This document shows, piece by piece, positions 45,818 to 54,672 of a DNA stretch of 64,000 nucleotides; position 1 is the stretch's first letter; every line of letters starts with the position of its first letter. A program made the position numbers and the translations under genes. Under the pieces are notes generated by a model. That model was not told where the DNA came from. It searched no databases and was given only the letters and a program-made list of their open reading frames with translations. Source of the DNA: Candidatus Gastranaerophilales bacterium (GTDB lineage: Bacteria; Cyanobacteriota; Vampirovibrionia; Gastranaerophilales; Gastranaerophilaceae); the NCBI GenBank assembly GCA_944327275.1, contig CALVHB010000025.1:1-64000 (forward strand), written 5' to 3'.

Positions 45818-46696
45818 TTAAATGATATAAGAAAGAATTACCGTTAGAATTAGTCTGACGGTATTTCTTTTTCCAAGCTTTTCTTTTTCTTGCCACAGAA
45901 ATTTTATTGTTTCGGGACGGATTTTTAAATTATTTTGTATATTAATTTTAGTTATGTAGTCACTGTGAAGTCTTTTATCCCCTGTTACAAGCGAGCAGTT
46001 CCCTGCGTTATTACTATGTCTTCTGTATCCGATTAGAGGTTTATATATTATTGCGGAACCTCCAATTAAATTTGCATAGTTAAATAAAAATTTGTCAGGA
46101 CAAATTTTCCATTTGTCTGTATTTTTGTAGTCTAAAATATTTATTATTGAAGCTTTTCTAAACATTGCGGAACTGTTAGGAGACCAGTACCATCCTCCAA
46201 AGCGTTTGTTGTTGAGGAGCTTGTAGTTTACCTGCTCGCTGTTAATAATTGTATCCAGATTTTCACAGTGAGGAGATGATATTGAATGAGTTGTGTGCAC
46301 TTCATTTTCTTCTCCTATTTCAACTATTTGGCATGATGTAAACGCAACGGATGTTTCTAAATGTACTTTTATATGATTTGCGGCATAATCAGGTAGTAAA
46401 ATGTCATCACTATCAATAAAGCTGACAAGTTGTCCTTGAGCGATTTTAAGCCCTTCAAGCATTGCGGCAAGTTGACCTAAATTTTTTTCTTGTTTAATTA
46501 GTGTAATTCTTAAATCTTGATTGTCTGATATAAATTGTTCTACAATCTGGCAAGAATTATCTTTTGAGCAATCATCAACGACGATTATTTCAAAGTTTTT
46601 GTAAGTTTGATTTTTTATACTTTGAAGTGTTATTTCAATGTATTTTTCATAGTTGTATGATGTAACTATAAAAGATATTAGCGGTAGTTTAAGCAT
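45818..46696 (-). CDS. Family 2 glycosyltransferase
   Basis: 292 residues. GT-A fold: PLISFIVTSYNYEKYIEITLQSIKNQTYKNFEIIVVDDCSKDNS at the N-terminus and the metal-binding SFIDSDDILLP (DxD-type) near residue 96. GGWYWSPNSSAMFRK is an acceptor-side segment. The enzyme transfers a sugar from a nucleotide sugar, typically for surface polysaccharide. The acceptor is unknown. The start overlaps the end of the DUF475 gene by 8 bases, so the two are co-transcribed. Confidence 0.88.
   Translation of the reverse strand: MLKLPLISFIVTSYNYEKYIEITLQSIKNQTYKNFEIIVVDDCSKDNSCQIVEQFISDNQDLRITLIKQEKNLGQLAAMLEGLKIAQGQLVSFIDSDDILLPDYAANHIKVHLETSVAFTSCQIVEIGEENEVHTTHSISSPHCENLDTIINSEQVNYKLLNNKRFGGWYWSPNSSAMFRKASIINILDYKNTDKWKICPDKFLFNYANLIGGSAIIYKPLIGYRRHSNNAGNCSLVTGDKRLHSDYITKINIQNNLKIRPETIKFLWQEKEKLGKRNTVRLILTVILSYII
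45829..45875 (+). terminator. Probable terminator of ahcY, inside 3' end of glycosyltransferase gene
   Basis: AGAAAG, ATTACCGT / ACGGTATTTCT with an imperfect stem, followed by TTTTT. It overlaps the last codons of the convergent gene. Confidence 0.6.
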
Positions 46697-47759
46697 TTTT
46701 TGATTCCTGTTCTGCTAATAATCTTTCCATTTTCTTGTTGTGCATAACCGAAGAAATGAAAGCCGTTACGATAAATCCGAGTCCTATTCCGCCAGTAACT
46801 ACCTCCGGTATTTCTTTAACAGTAGAAATTAACATAAGGCAGGCTAAAGCTCCGATAGCCCAATGAGCACCATGTTCTAAATATAAAAATTGTTTTAATG
46901 TTTTCTTTTCTACAAGCATAATGGTCAATGATCTTACAAACATTGCACCTATAGCCAGACCTATTGATATTATGATAATATCCTTACTCAAAGCAAAAGC
47001 TCCAAGTACTCCGTCCAATGAAAAAGAAGCATCGATTAGTTCAAGATATAGAAAACTTACAAGCCCTGTGCATCCTGCACCTTGTACAGCACAGCTTGCA
47101 AGTCTCATTTCTTCGTGCTTTTCGAGATAGTGTGTAAATCCGTCAATTGTAAGATAAGTTATAATACCTGATATCCCTGCGAGTAAAACGTGTACTTTTT
47201 GTTCTGCAGGAACGAAGTTTTGAGTTGCGACAAGCATTAGAAGAGATATGATTACCTCAATACCTTTTATGTGATCAAAATGAGCAAGCCATCTTTCTAT
47301 TGGTTTTATCCAGTGAACCTCTTTTTTGTGATCAAAGAAGTAGTTTAGGAATAACATTATTAGGAACATACCTCCGAATGTAACAATTGGAGCGTGTGTT
47401 TGATGTAAATAATAAGCATATTTATCAACATCGTGTAGGGCGATATTTGCAACTTCAAGCATTTTTAATTTAGCAAATATTGAAACCACTAATATCGGGA
47501 ATAAGAAACGCATTCCAAATACCGCGATAAGAATACCCCAAGTTAAAAAGCGGTGTCTCCATTTATGACTCATTTTTTCAAGTTTCATCGCATTTACAAC
47601 TGCGTTGTCAAAAGATAAACTTACTTCTAAAACCCCAAGAACTATTGCAATGAATACACAGGTTAGTCCGGTTCCATTGTGTACGTGCTCACCCCAAAGA
47701 TAAGCTCCAATAAGTCCTGCTATTGTAACAATGTATGATCCTAAAAAATATTCTAACAT
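46689..47759 (-). CDS. DUF475 / TerC-like integral membrane protein
   Basis: 356 residues with about nine hydrophobic segments. The paired signatures EVSLSFDNAVVNA near residue 45 and DASFSLDGVLGAFALS near 245 put acidic residues inside membrane helices, as in TerC and related metal-handling proteins. DUF475 proteins are thought to be metal (perhaps manganese) exporters, but this is not established for this one. AAAGGAG precedes the ATG. No tellurite-resistance genes nearby. Confidence 0.85.
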   Translation of the reverse strand: MLEYFLGSYIVTIAGLIGAYLWGEHVHNGTGLTCVFIAIVLGVLEVSLSFDNAVVNAMKLEKMSHKWRHRFLTWGILIAVFGMRFLFPILVVSIFAKLKMLEVANIALHDVDKYAYYLHQTHAPIVTFGGMFLIMLFLNYFFDHKKEVHWIKPIERWLAHFDHIKGIEVIISLLMLVATQNFVPAEQKVHVLLAGISGIITYLTIDGFTHYLEKHEEMRLASCAVQGAGCTGLVSFLYLELIDASFSLDGVLGAFALSKDIIIISIGLAIGAMFVRSLTIMLVEKKTLKQFLYLEHGAHWAIGALACLMLISTVKEIPEVVTGGIGLGFIVTAFISSVMHNKKMERLLAEQESKNA

Positions 47760-47854
47760 TAATTTCTCCTTTTTCTCGCAAACAATTATACCCGAAAACT
47801 TCTTAGTTGCAATCGTTCAATCTTTGTATAAACAGTATATAAGAATTCTATTAT

Positions 47855-47882
47855 TTGAAAAAATTTTTGTTCCTGTTATAAT
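47855..47882 (+). promoter_or_regulatory. Sigma-70-type promoter abutting prfA
   Basis: TTGAAA (47855-47860), 16-base spacer, TATAAT (47877-47882). The prfA ATG follows after 6 bases (CGGGGT), so the mRNA is probably leaderless. It should drive the whole prfA-truB operon. Confidence 0.75.
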
Positions 47883-47888
47883 CGGGGT

Positions 47889-48971
47889 ATGAAAGATATG
47901 TTAGATAAAATTCTCCAGATTGAGAAAAAATATAATGAATTAGGTGTTACACTTTCTGATCCTGCTGTTATTCAGGATTATAAAAAGTTTAGGGACCTTT
48001 CTAAACAAAGAAAGTCTATGGAAGAAACTGTAAACCTTTATTATGAGTGGAAAAAAGCAGTTGATGCGATAGATGAAGCAAAAGAACTTTTAAAAGCTGA
48101 GCACGATGAAGAGATGCGTTCTTTTCTTAAAGCTGAGATTGAAAGTAATGAAAGCAAACTCCCTGAGTATGAAGAAAAAATGAAAGTTCTTCTTTTGCCT
48201 AGAGACCCTATGGACGATAAAGATATTATGCTTGAAATCAGAGGCGGCGCAGGTGGTGATGAGGCAAATATTTTTGCAGGAGATCTTGCAAGAATGTATA
48301 TGCGTTATGCTGATAAACAAGGTTGGCAAACACAAGTTTTGAGTAAGACTGAATGTGAAGCCGGCGGAGTTTCTGAAATAATAATTTCAATGAAAGGTGA
48401 TAGCATATATTCTAAGCTTAAGTATGAATCAGGAGTTCATAGAGTACAAAGAGTTCCGGCAACAGAGTCTCAAGGTAGAGTTCATACCTCTACAGCTACA
48501 GTTGCGGTAATGCCTGAGGTGGACGACGTTGAAGTTGAATTGAATATGAATGATGTTGAAATTACAACAGCTCGTTCAGGTGGTGCAGGTGGTCAAAACG
48601 TTAACAAAGTTGAGACTGCAGCAAGGGTATTCCACAAACCAACAGGAATTATGATTTTCTGTACAGAAGAACGTTCTCAGCTTCAAAATAAAGAGCGTGC
48701 ATTGCAAATTTTGAAGGCTAAGCTTTATGATATGGAAGTTCAAAAGCAAATGCAGGAAATAACAGATTTGCGACGTTCTCAAGTAGGTACTGGTGATAGA
48801 AGTGAAAGAATAAGAACATATAACTTCCCGCAAGGCAGATTAACAGATCACAGAATTAATCAAAATTTGAATGTTAATACTGTAATTGATGGTGATTTAG
48901 ATGAACTTATAAATTTACTAATTGAACACGATCAAAAATTGAAGTTAGAAAAACTTGCAGAGGTAAATTAG
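47889..48971 (+). CDS. prfA: Peptide chain release factor 1
   Basis: 360 residues, full length. RF1-specific segments: [29 protein letters not shown] with the P-A-T stop-codon recognition tripeptide, and the universal GGQ motif in [15 protein letters not shown] that triggers peptide release. [13 protein letters not shown] follows. Recognises UAA and UAG. The stop codon overlaps the ylxR start by one base. Confidence 0.96.
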   Translation: MKDMLDKILQIEKKYNELGVTLSDPAVIQDYKKFRDLSKQRKSMEETVNLYYEWKKAVDAIDEAKELLKAEHDEEMRSFLKAEIESNESKLPEYEEKMKVLLLPRDPMDDKDIMLEIRGGAGGDEANIFAGDLARMYMRYADKQGWQTQVLSKTECEAGGVSEIIISMKGDSIYSKLKYESGVHRVQRVPATESQGRVHTSTATVAVMPEVDDVEVELNMNDVEITTARSGGAGGQNVNKVETAARVFHKPTGIMIFCTEERSQLQNKERALQILKAKLYDMEVQKQMQEITDLRRSQVGTGDRSERIRTYNFPQGRLTDHRINQNLNVNTVIDGDLDELINLLIEHDQKLKLEKLAEVN

Positions 48972-49216
48972 TGGTTGAACGAAAATGTGTAGGTTGCGGT
49001 AAGCTGAAAGATAGGAAAGAACTTATAAAAATTACTAAAGAAAACCTGCACGGACAAGTCGTTGTTAACCATAGTAATAAAATATTTGGCAGATCTGTAT
49101 ATCTCTGTTATAATAATTCTTGTATAGAGGCAGCTTTTAAAAAAGATAAAATAAAAAAAGCTCTGAAAGCTTCTGTACCTGAAGATTTGAAAGGAAAATT
49201 GATAAATGAGTTTTGA
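48971..49216 (+). CDS. ylxR: YlxR-family nucleic-acid-binding protein
   Basis: 81 residues, GTG start fused to the prfA stop (TAGTG). RKCVGCGKLKDRKELIKI at the N-terminus and GRSVYLCYNNSCIEAAFKK are the YlxR (DUF448) signatures. Usually found between nusA and infB; here nusA is replaced by prfA. Its last 11 bases overlap infB. Proposed to bind RNA or affect RNase P in other bacteria. Confidence 0.9.
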   Translation: MVERKCVGCGKLKDRKELIKITKENLHGQVVVNHSNKIFGRSVYLCYNNSCIEAAFKKDKIKKALKASVPEDLKGKLINEF

Positions 49217-51710
49217 GACAATAAGAATAAATGAATTAGCTAAAGAATTAGGACTTACCAGCAAGGAAGTTATTGAAAAGCTGGCTCAACTTTCGATTAC
49301 TGGCAAAACTCATTCTAGTACGCTTACAATGGATCAGGTGAAAAGATTAAAGGAATTTATAGCTTCTGGTGGCGTTAAGGAAGCTAAAAAACCTAAGGCT
49401 TTCGTAGTAAAAAAGGCAAAAGCTCCGGAACCTGAAGTCGAGACAAAACCTGAACCAAAGAAAGAAGCAGAACCGAAGAAAGAAGTTGAAAAAGTTCCTG
49501 CTTCAAAACCTGTCGTTCCAAGAGTTGAAGTTGTAAGAAGACCTCAATCAAGATTGGAAATTGTAAGACGTGCTCCTCAAAATACTAGTGGAGAAAAGGT
49601 TGAAAAGAAAACTTCTCAAAGACCTGATAGACCTCAAAGAGGTGAAAAACGTCCTTTCCCTCCTAAAAAAGACGGGGCTCCAAATCCTAAAAAGCCTTTT
49701 GAAAAACCGTCTGGAGAAAGAAAACCTATTCAAAGAACTATAATTTCTCAAGATATTTATGAAAATAAAGGTACAGGTCGCAAAAGATCTTCAAATGATG
49801 CTCATAAAAAGGGTAAAGATTTTAACTCTAAAAAAGAAGAGCAAGAAAGAATTTCTCTAGAAAAAGCTGCGGCTCAAAAACATAAAAAACGTTCTCATAA
49901 AGAGGAAGAAACAGCTCAAGTAACTCAAATAGTAGTTAATAGAGCTATGACGATTAGTGAATTGTCTGATAAAATTCAAAGGACTCCTGCTGAAATTGTT
50001 AAGTTCTTAATGCTTAACGGTATAATGGCAACAGTAAACCAACTAATTGATGTTGATGTTATAAAGAAAATCTGTGCAGAATATGAATTAGAGGTTCTTG
50101 ATGAAGATTTAGAAGCTTATATGGAAGAGGAACTCGAAAAAGAAGAAAAAGTTAAGAAACTTACAGAAGTTGATAAAAAATTGCTTAAGAAAAGAGCTCC
50201 TGTCGTTAGTATTATGGGGCACGTAGACCACGGTAAAACAACCTTGTTAGATAGCATTAGAGCTTCTAAACACAAAATTGTCTCAACTGAAGTTGGCGGT
50301 ATTACTCAGTCAATCGGTGCTTATACAGTATATTTAGATAATAACAAAGAAAAGAAAATTGTTTTTGTTGATACTCCAGGTCACGAAGCTTTTACAGAAA
50401 TGCGTGCGAGAGGCGCAAAAGCGACTGATATAGCAATTCTTGTTGTTGCTGCTGATGATGGTATTATGCCTCAAACTATTGAAGCTATTAACCACGCTAA
50501 AGCTGCAGAGGTACCTATTATTGTTGCGGTTAACAAAATAGATAAACCAAGTGCAAACCCTGATAAGATTTTGCAACAGCTTACAGAACATGGACTTGTT
50601 CCAGAAGAATGGGGCGGTGATACAATCACTGTAAAAGTATCAGCATTGCAAGGTACCGGTATTGATGAATTGCTTGAATATATATTGCTTGTAGCTGATA
50701 TTCAGGATTTAAAAGCTAACCCTAAAGCTGAAGCGTCTGGTGTAGTAATTGAAGCTAACTTAGATAAAGGTAAAGGTCCTGTGGCTACATTGCTTGTTCA
50801 GAATGGTACATTGCGTGTAGGAAATTGTATAGTTGTTGGAACTGCTTGCGGTCGTGTAAGAGCATTGTTATCTGACTCAGGAGAAAGAATTCAAAAAGCT
50901 GAGCCTTCAACTCCTGTTGAGATTCTGGGGCTTACAGAAGTTCCTCAAGCTGGGGATTACTTTGAAGTTGTTAAGAACGAAAAAGAAATGAAGACAATTG
51001 TTCAAGAAAGAAAAGAAAAAGAACGTGATAAGCGTCTTGATGCAATGCTTCCTGCTCACGTTAGACGTGAAGCTGTTGCAGGAGAGGATGATATTCCTCA
51101 ATTGAATTTGATTATTAAAGCAAACACTAATGGATCTGCAGAAGCAGTATCTCAAGCGATTGCACAGTTAGAATCTGATGAAATTAAGACTAAGATTATT
51201 CACGTTGGTGTAGGTGATATTTCAGAAGCTGATGTTATGTTGGCATCTGCATCAAATGCTTTGATTCTAGGATTTACAGTTAAAGAAGATTCTAATGCGC
51301 TTGCTGCTGCGGAAAAAGAAGGTGTAACTATCAAGAAATATGATATTATTTATCAAATCTTGGAAGATATTGAAAAGACAATGTTGTCTTTACTTGAGCC
51401 TGAAATTAAACATGTTGAACTTGGTAAAGCAGAAGTTCGTCAAGTATTTACTATCGGTAAAACTACGAGAATTGCGGGCTGCTATGTTACTGAAGGTAAG
51501 ATTGTAAGAAGTAAGGATGCTGTTCTTGTTCGTGATGGAAAAGAAATATTCCGTGGCGCTATTGATCAGTTGAAACGTTTTAAAGATGATGTAAAAGAAG
51601 TTGCTCAAGGTTTTGAATGCGGTATTTCGTTCGCTAAATGGAATGATATTGAAGTTGGTGATATTATCGAAGTTTCTACAACCGAAGAAGTTGAACGCGT
51701 AAATCTGTAG
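49206..51710 (+). CDS. infB: Translation initiation factor IF-2
   Basis: 834 residues. The N-terminal IF2-N domain (IRINELAKELGLTSKEVIEKL), a long Lys/Glu/Pro-rich linker (about 55-240), a second IF2-N-type domain (MTISELSDKIQRTPAEIVKFLM), then the G domain with Walker A GHVDHGKT at 338-345, DTPGHEAF, NKID, and C-terminal domains with VEILGLTEVPQAGD. GTPase that places fMet-tRNA on the 30S subunit. Translationally coupled to ylxR. Confidence 0.97.
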   Translation: MSFETIRINELAKELGLTSKEVIEKLAQLSITGKTHSSTLTMDQVKRLKEFIASGGVKEAKKPKAFVVKKAKAPEPEVETKPEPKKEAEPKKEVEKVPASKPVVPRVEVVRRPQSRLEIVRRAPQNTSGEKVEKKTSQRPDRPQRGEKRPFPPKKDGAPNPKKPFEKPSGERKPIQRTIISQDIYENKGTGRKRSSNDAHKKGKDFNSKKEEQERISLEKAAAQKHKKRSHKEEETAQVTQIVVNRAMTISELSDKIQRTPAEIVKFLMLNGIMATVNQLIDVDVIKKICAEYELEVLDEDLEAYMEEELEKEEKVKKLTEVDKKLLKKRAPVVSIMGHVDHGKTTLLDSIRASKHKIVSTEVGGITQSIGAYTVYLDNNKEKKIVFVDTPGHEAFTEMRARGAKATDIAILVVAADDGIMPQTIEAINHAKAAEVPIIVAVNKIDKPSANPDKILQQLTEHGLVPEEWGGDTITVKVSALQGTGIDELLEYILLVADIQDLKANPKAEASGVVIEANLDKGKGPVATLLVQNGTLRVGNCIVVGTACGRVRALLSDSGERIQKAEPSTPVEILGLTEVPQAGDYFEVVKNEKEMKTIVQERKEKERDKRLDAMLPAHVRREAVAGEDDIPQLNLIIKANTNGSAEAVSQAIAQLESDEIKTKIIHVGVGDISEADVMLASASNALILGFTVKEDSNALAAAEKEGVTIKKYDIIYQILEDIEKTMLSLLEPEIKHVELGKAEVRQVFTIGKTTRIAGCYVTEGKIVRSKDAVLVRDGKEIFRGAIDQLKRFKDDVKEVAQGFECGISFAKWNDIEVGDIIEVSTTEEVERVNL

Positions 51711-51730
51711 TATTTTAGCAGGAGATGATT

Positions 51731-52075
51731 ATGAGTCTAAGAAATGAACGTGTAAGAAAAGAATTAATGCGAGATATCTCTGATATTTTACGTAAAGAAA
51801 TTAGAGGCCTTGCCGGTGTTGTTTCCGTTTTGGATGTTGAAGTGTCTCATGATAATTCTTTTGCAAAAGTTATATATAGCGTTTTAGGTTCACCTGAGCA
51901 GGTTGAGAAAACTAAGGATATAATTGAAAAAAGTACTCCAAAAATCCGTTATGAAGTTGGTAAACGTATAAGATTGAGACTTACTCCTGAGTTAAAATTT
52001 GTCTATACTGATTCTTTAGAAAAAGGTTCTAAAGTTAGTGAGATAATTGATAAGATTTCTAGAGGAGAATTGTAG
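51731..52075 (+). CDS. rbfA: Ribosome-binding factor A
   Basis: 114 residues from ATG 51731, the better start because CAGGAG lies 6-7 bases upstream. RVRKELMRDISDILRKEI, VSVLDVEVSHDNSFAKVIYS and IRYEVGKRIRLRLTPELKFVYTDS are RbfA signatures (KH-type fold). It helps late 16S maturation. Between infB and truB as in many bacteria. Confidence 0.95.
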   Translation: MSLRNERVRKELMRDISDILRKEIRGLAGVVSVLDVEVSHDNSFAKVIYSVLGSPEQVEKTKDIIEKSTPKIRYEVGKRIRLRLTPELKFVYTDSLEKGSKVSEIIDKISRGEL

Positions 52076-52080
52076 TTTTA

Positions 52081-52932
52081 ATGTTTGGTTTCTTGAATGT
52101 CTACAAGCCAAAGGGAATGACATCTCATGACGTTGTTGCTAAACTTAGAAAAATTACAAAAATAAGACAGATTGGACATACAGGGACATTGGATCCTTTT
52201 GCGGAAGGGGTTTTGCCGGTGTGTATTGGCAAGGCAACAAGGCTGATTGAGTATTTAAATGATGATAAAGAGTATATTGCAACAGTCCAGTTTGGTGCGG
52301 CTACTTCTACTTATGATTTAGAGGGAGAAAAGGTTTTTACATCTGACAAAAAAGTTTGCGAGGAAGATGTTGTTTCTGCCTTGAAAAATTTTGAGGGGGA
52401 TATTCTTCAAACTCCTCCAATATATTCTGCTATAAAACTTAATGGAAAAAAATTGTATGAGTATGCGAGGGAAGGCAAAAATGTTGAAATCGCTCAAAGA
52501 AAAGTTAATATTAGTAAAATAGTTTTGTCTCATTTTGATGAAAAACTGCAAGTGGCTGAAATAGTTGTTAGATGTTCTAAAGGAACTTATATTAGGTCCA
52601 TTGCAAACGATTTAGGGAAAATTTTAGGTTGTGGCGGTTATTTGATAAAGCTTGTCAGGACTGTTGCAGGAGATTTTACAGTGGATAGTACTGTAGAATT
52701 AAATGAAGAAATTGACGTTGGGAAAAATTTGATAAATCCTTTAAATGTTCTGCAGTTCGAAAAAATTAAAATTACTGACGATGAGTTTAATCGAGTAAAA
52801 AATGGAAATTATTTGCAAAATAAAAATATAAAAACTGGTGATAAAGTTATTTTGATTTATAATGAAAATGAAATCTGTGCTATTGGAGTTGCAGATGATA
52901 ATAAGATAATGATAAAGAAAGTGTTTTTATAA
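52081..52932 (+). CDS. truB: tRNA pseudouridine(55) synthase
   Basis: 283 residues. The catalytic Asp is in GHTGTLDPFAEGVLPVCIGKATR near residue 37. Other TruB segments are YIATVQFGAATSTYDLEG and GTYIRSIANDLGKILG. The C-terminal PUA-like region is short. Makes pseudouridine 55 in tRNA. The ribosome binding site GGAG is inside the end of rbfA; its stop overlaps the next start. Confidence 0.95.
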   Translation: MFGFLNVYKPKGMTSHDVVAKLRKITKIRQIGHTGTLDPFAEGVLPVCIGKATRLIEYLNDDKEYIATVQFGAATSTYDLEGEKVFTSDKKVCEEDVVSALKNFEGDILQTPPIYSAIKLNGKKLYEYAREGKNVEIAQRKVNISKIVLSHFDEKLQVAEIVVRCSKGTYIRSIANDLGKILGCGGYLIKLVRTVAGDFTVDSTVELNEEIDVGKNLINPLNVLQFEKIKITDDEFNRVKNGNYLQNKNIKTGDKVILIYNENEICAIGVADDNKIMIKKVFL

Positions 52933-53786
52933 TGAAAAAGATTGTTTTAGTATTTTTACTTTTATTGGCAGGACATATTAGTTATGCTGCTTGTGACTGT
53001 AGTTCTTGTGTTGAACCTTATGATTTAACTTCAGGATTTTCAAGATTTTTTAGCAAAGTTACAGGACAAAATTTTATAGCAGAACGAGTTGGTGAGAGTC
53101 TCGTAAAAAAAGCTGTTAAAAAAGATATTGAAGAAGGTAAAATAAATGTAGATTTAGATTCTTTCAGTACCAGAGATTTGAAGGCGGGAAGATTTAAATC
53201 TTTGAAAATCTCCGGAAAAAATGTAGTAGCGGATGGAATTTATATTTCATATTTTAGTGCACGTACTTTATGTGATTTTAATTACGTCGTACAACAGAAA
53301 AATGGAGATATAATTGTAAAAGAAGACATTCCTATTGCTGTAAATGTCGTGATTACAGAAGATGATTTGAATAGTACAATGAATTCTTCTGATTATAAAA
53401 GACTTGTAAATGATATAAATTCAATAGGTGGCGGGCTAAATTTATTTCAGATATTATCAACATCTGTAAAACTTAAAGATGGTAAGATGTTTTATATAAT
53501 GAAATATTCTATTCCGTTTGTAAGAAAGCCTCAGGAAGTGGTTATTAGTGCAGATTTATGTGTTTATAACGGAGAAATAATTCTTGCAAATACAAATATG
53601 GTGGGTAATCATCATGAATTTGATATTAATAAGTTTTCAAGAATATTGAATTATATTAACCCTCTTGATTTTTCTGCCAAAATACTGGAAAATAAAGAGG
53701 CAAGGTTTAACATTAATAATGTAAATGTTCAAGGTGATAAGATTTTGATTGATGGCAAAATAACCGTTTTAAAAGATAAGGAATAA
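52932..53786 (+). CDS. DUF2993/LmeA-family secreted lipid-binding-like protein
   Basis: 284 residues. Signal peptide IVLVFLLLLAGHISYA, then a Cys cluster (ACDCSSC) where a lipoprotein signal could also act. SLKISGKNVVADGIYISYFSARTLCDFNY and VVITEDDLNSTMNS are typical of DUF2993 proteins. These are common in cyanobacteria and, in actinobacteria, include the periplasmic phospholipid-binding LmeA. Start overlaps the truB stop (TAATG). Confidence 0.75.
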   Translation: MKKIVLVFLLLLAGHISYAACDCSSCVEPYDLTSGFSRFFSKVTGQNFIAERVGESLVKKAVKKDIEEGKINVDLDSFSTRDLKAGRFKSLKISGKNVVADGIYISYFSARTLCDFNYVVQQKNGDIIVKEDIPIAVNVVITEDDLNSTMNSSDYKRLVNDINSIGGGLNLFQILSTSVKLKDGKMFYIMKYSIPFVRKPQEVVISADLCVYNGEIILANTNMVGNHHEFDINKFSRILNYINPLDFSAKILENKEARFNINNVNVQGDKILIDGKITVLKDKE

Positions 53787-53790
53787 TATT

Positions 53791-54399
53791 ATGCGTAAAG
53801 ATGAAAGAGTTTTTCTTATTGTAACTGCAGTATTAATGGTCGCAGTATGCTGTGTTTTGGGTTTAAGAATGTTGTATCATAATGATGAAAATGTTTCCGG
53901 ACCGCTTTTACCTGTTCCTGAAGAAGAGGTTAAAAAGGCAGAAACTCCTGTTGAACAAGTAAAACCGGTTGAAAAGGTCTACGTAAATGTATTTTTTATC
54001 GGACAAAACTCTAATAAAGAAGAAGTGTATAAGGCTGTTAATAGAGAGTATGATAAAAATGTTGACGGTTCAAAGATAAAATTTGCAATTCAAGCACTTA
54101 TTTCAGGGCCAAAACAAGATGAAAAAGCTAAAGGTGTATATTCTGAAATTCCTGCAAGTACAAGAATAATTGCAATAAATGAGTCAGCTGATAAGGTGAT
54201 AATTGACCTTTCTTCTGATTTTGAATATGGTGGAGGAACTGATAGCCTTTATAAAAGACTTAATCAACTTATCAAGACAGCTAAAAGAAATACAAACAAA
54301 CCTGTTTATTTGTACATAAACGGTAATAAAGCTGAAGTTATTGGCGGAGAGGGTATTATGATTACCCAGCCTTTGAGTGAAAATTCTTTGGATAGTTAA
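53791..54399 (+). CDS. GerMN-domain membrane-anchored protein
   Basis: 202 residues. N-terminal membrane anchor (RVFLIVTAVLMVAVCCVLGLRML), a Pro/Glu/Lys-rich linker (PVPEEEVKKAETPVEQVKPVEK), then a GerMN domain (KVYVNVFFIGQNSN, KFAIQALISGPKQDEK, YSEIPASTRIIAI, KVIIDLSSDFE). GerMN domains occur in spore-germination and cell-wall proteins; sporulation is not implied here. Five bases after the preceding stop. Confidence 0.88.
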   Translation: MRKDERVFLIVTAVLMVAVCCVLGLRMLYHNDENVSGPLLPVPEEEVKKAETPVEQVKPVEKVYVNVFFIGQNSNKEEVYKAVNREYDKNVDGSKIKFAIQALISGPKQDEKAKGVYSEIPASTRIIAINESADKVIIDLSSDFEYGGGTDSLYKRLNQLIKTAKRNTNKPVYLYINGNKAEVIGGEGIMITQPLSENSLDS

Positions 54400-54672
54400 A
54401 TGGCAGAAGAAAAAAATTTAGAATATTATCTTAATTTGGATTGGACATTAATTGAAGGACAGGATTTGGATTTTGATGGAAATCCCTATTATTTTGTTGA
54501 AATAAAAGAAATTCCAAGTTTTTTGTTCTGCGCAAAAACTCAGGAAAAGGCAAGGGAACGGTACAAACAGCAGCTTAAATGGACTCTTCAGGTAATGTTA
54601 GAAAGTGGAGAGCATATTGCTGAACCCGGAGAAGCTGATGATGATACTGATTGGGAAAGTCTTTGTCCCTAG
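54400..54672 (+). CDS. HicB-like small protein
   Basis: 90 residues. The core YYFVEIKEIPSFLFCAKTQEKARERYKQQLKWTL follows the partial RNase H fold of HicB antitoxins, without the C-terminal DNA-binding domain, and the end is very acidic (EPGEADDDTDWES). No HicA toxin gene is next to it. Its ATG follows the GerMN stop directly (TAAATG). A housekeeping protein rather than a toxin-antitoxin pair is likely. Confidence 0.65.
   Translation: MAEEKNLEYYLNLDWTLIEGQDLDFDGNPYYFVEIKEIPSFLFCAKTQEKARERYKQQLKWTLQVMLESGEHIAEPGEADDDTDWESLCP

Noticed and set aside
54400-54672. HicAB toxin-antitoxin system
   Set aside because: No HicA-like gene is adjacent and the gene is fused by position to an envelope operon; only a HicB-like fold is supported.
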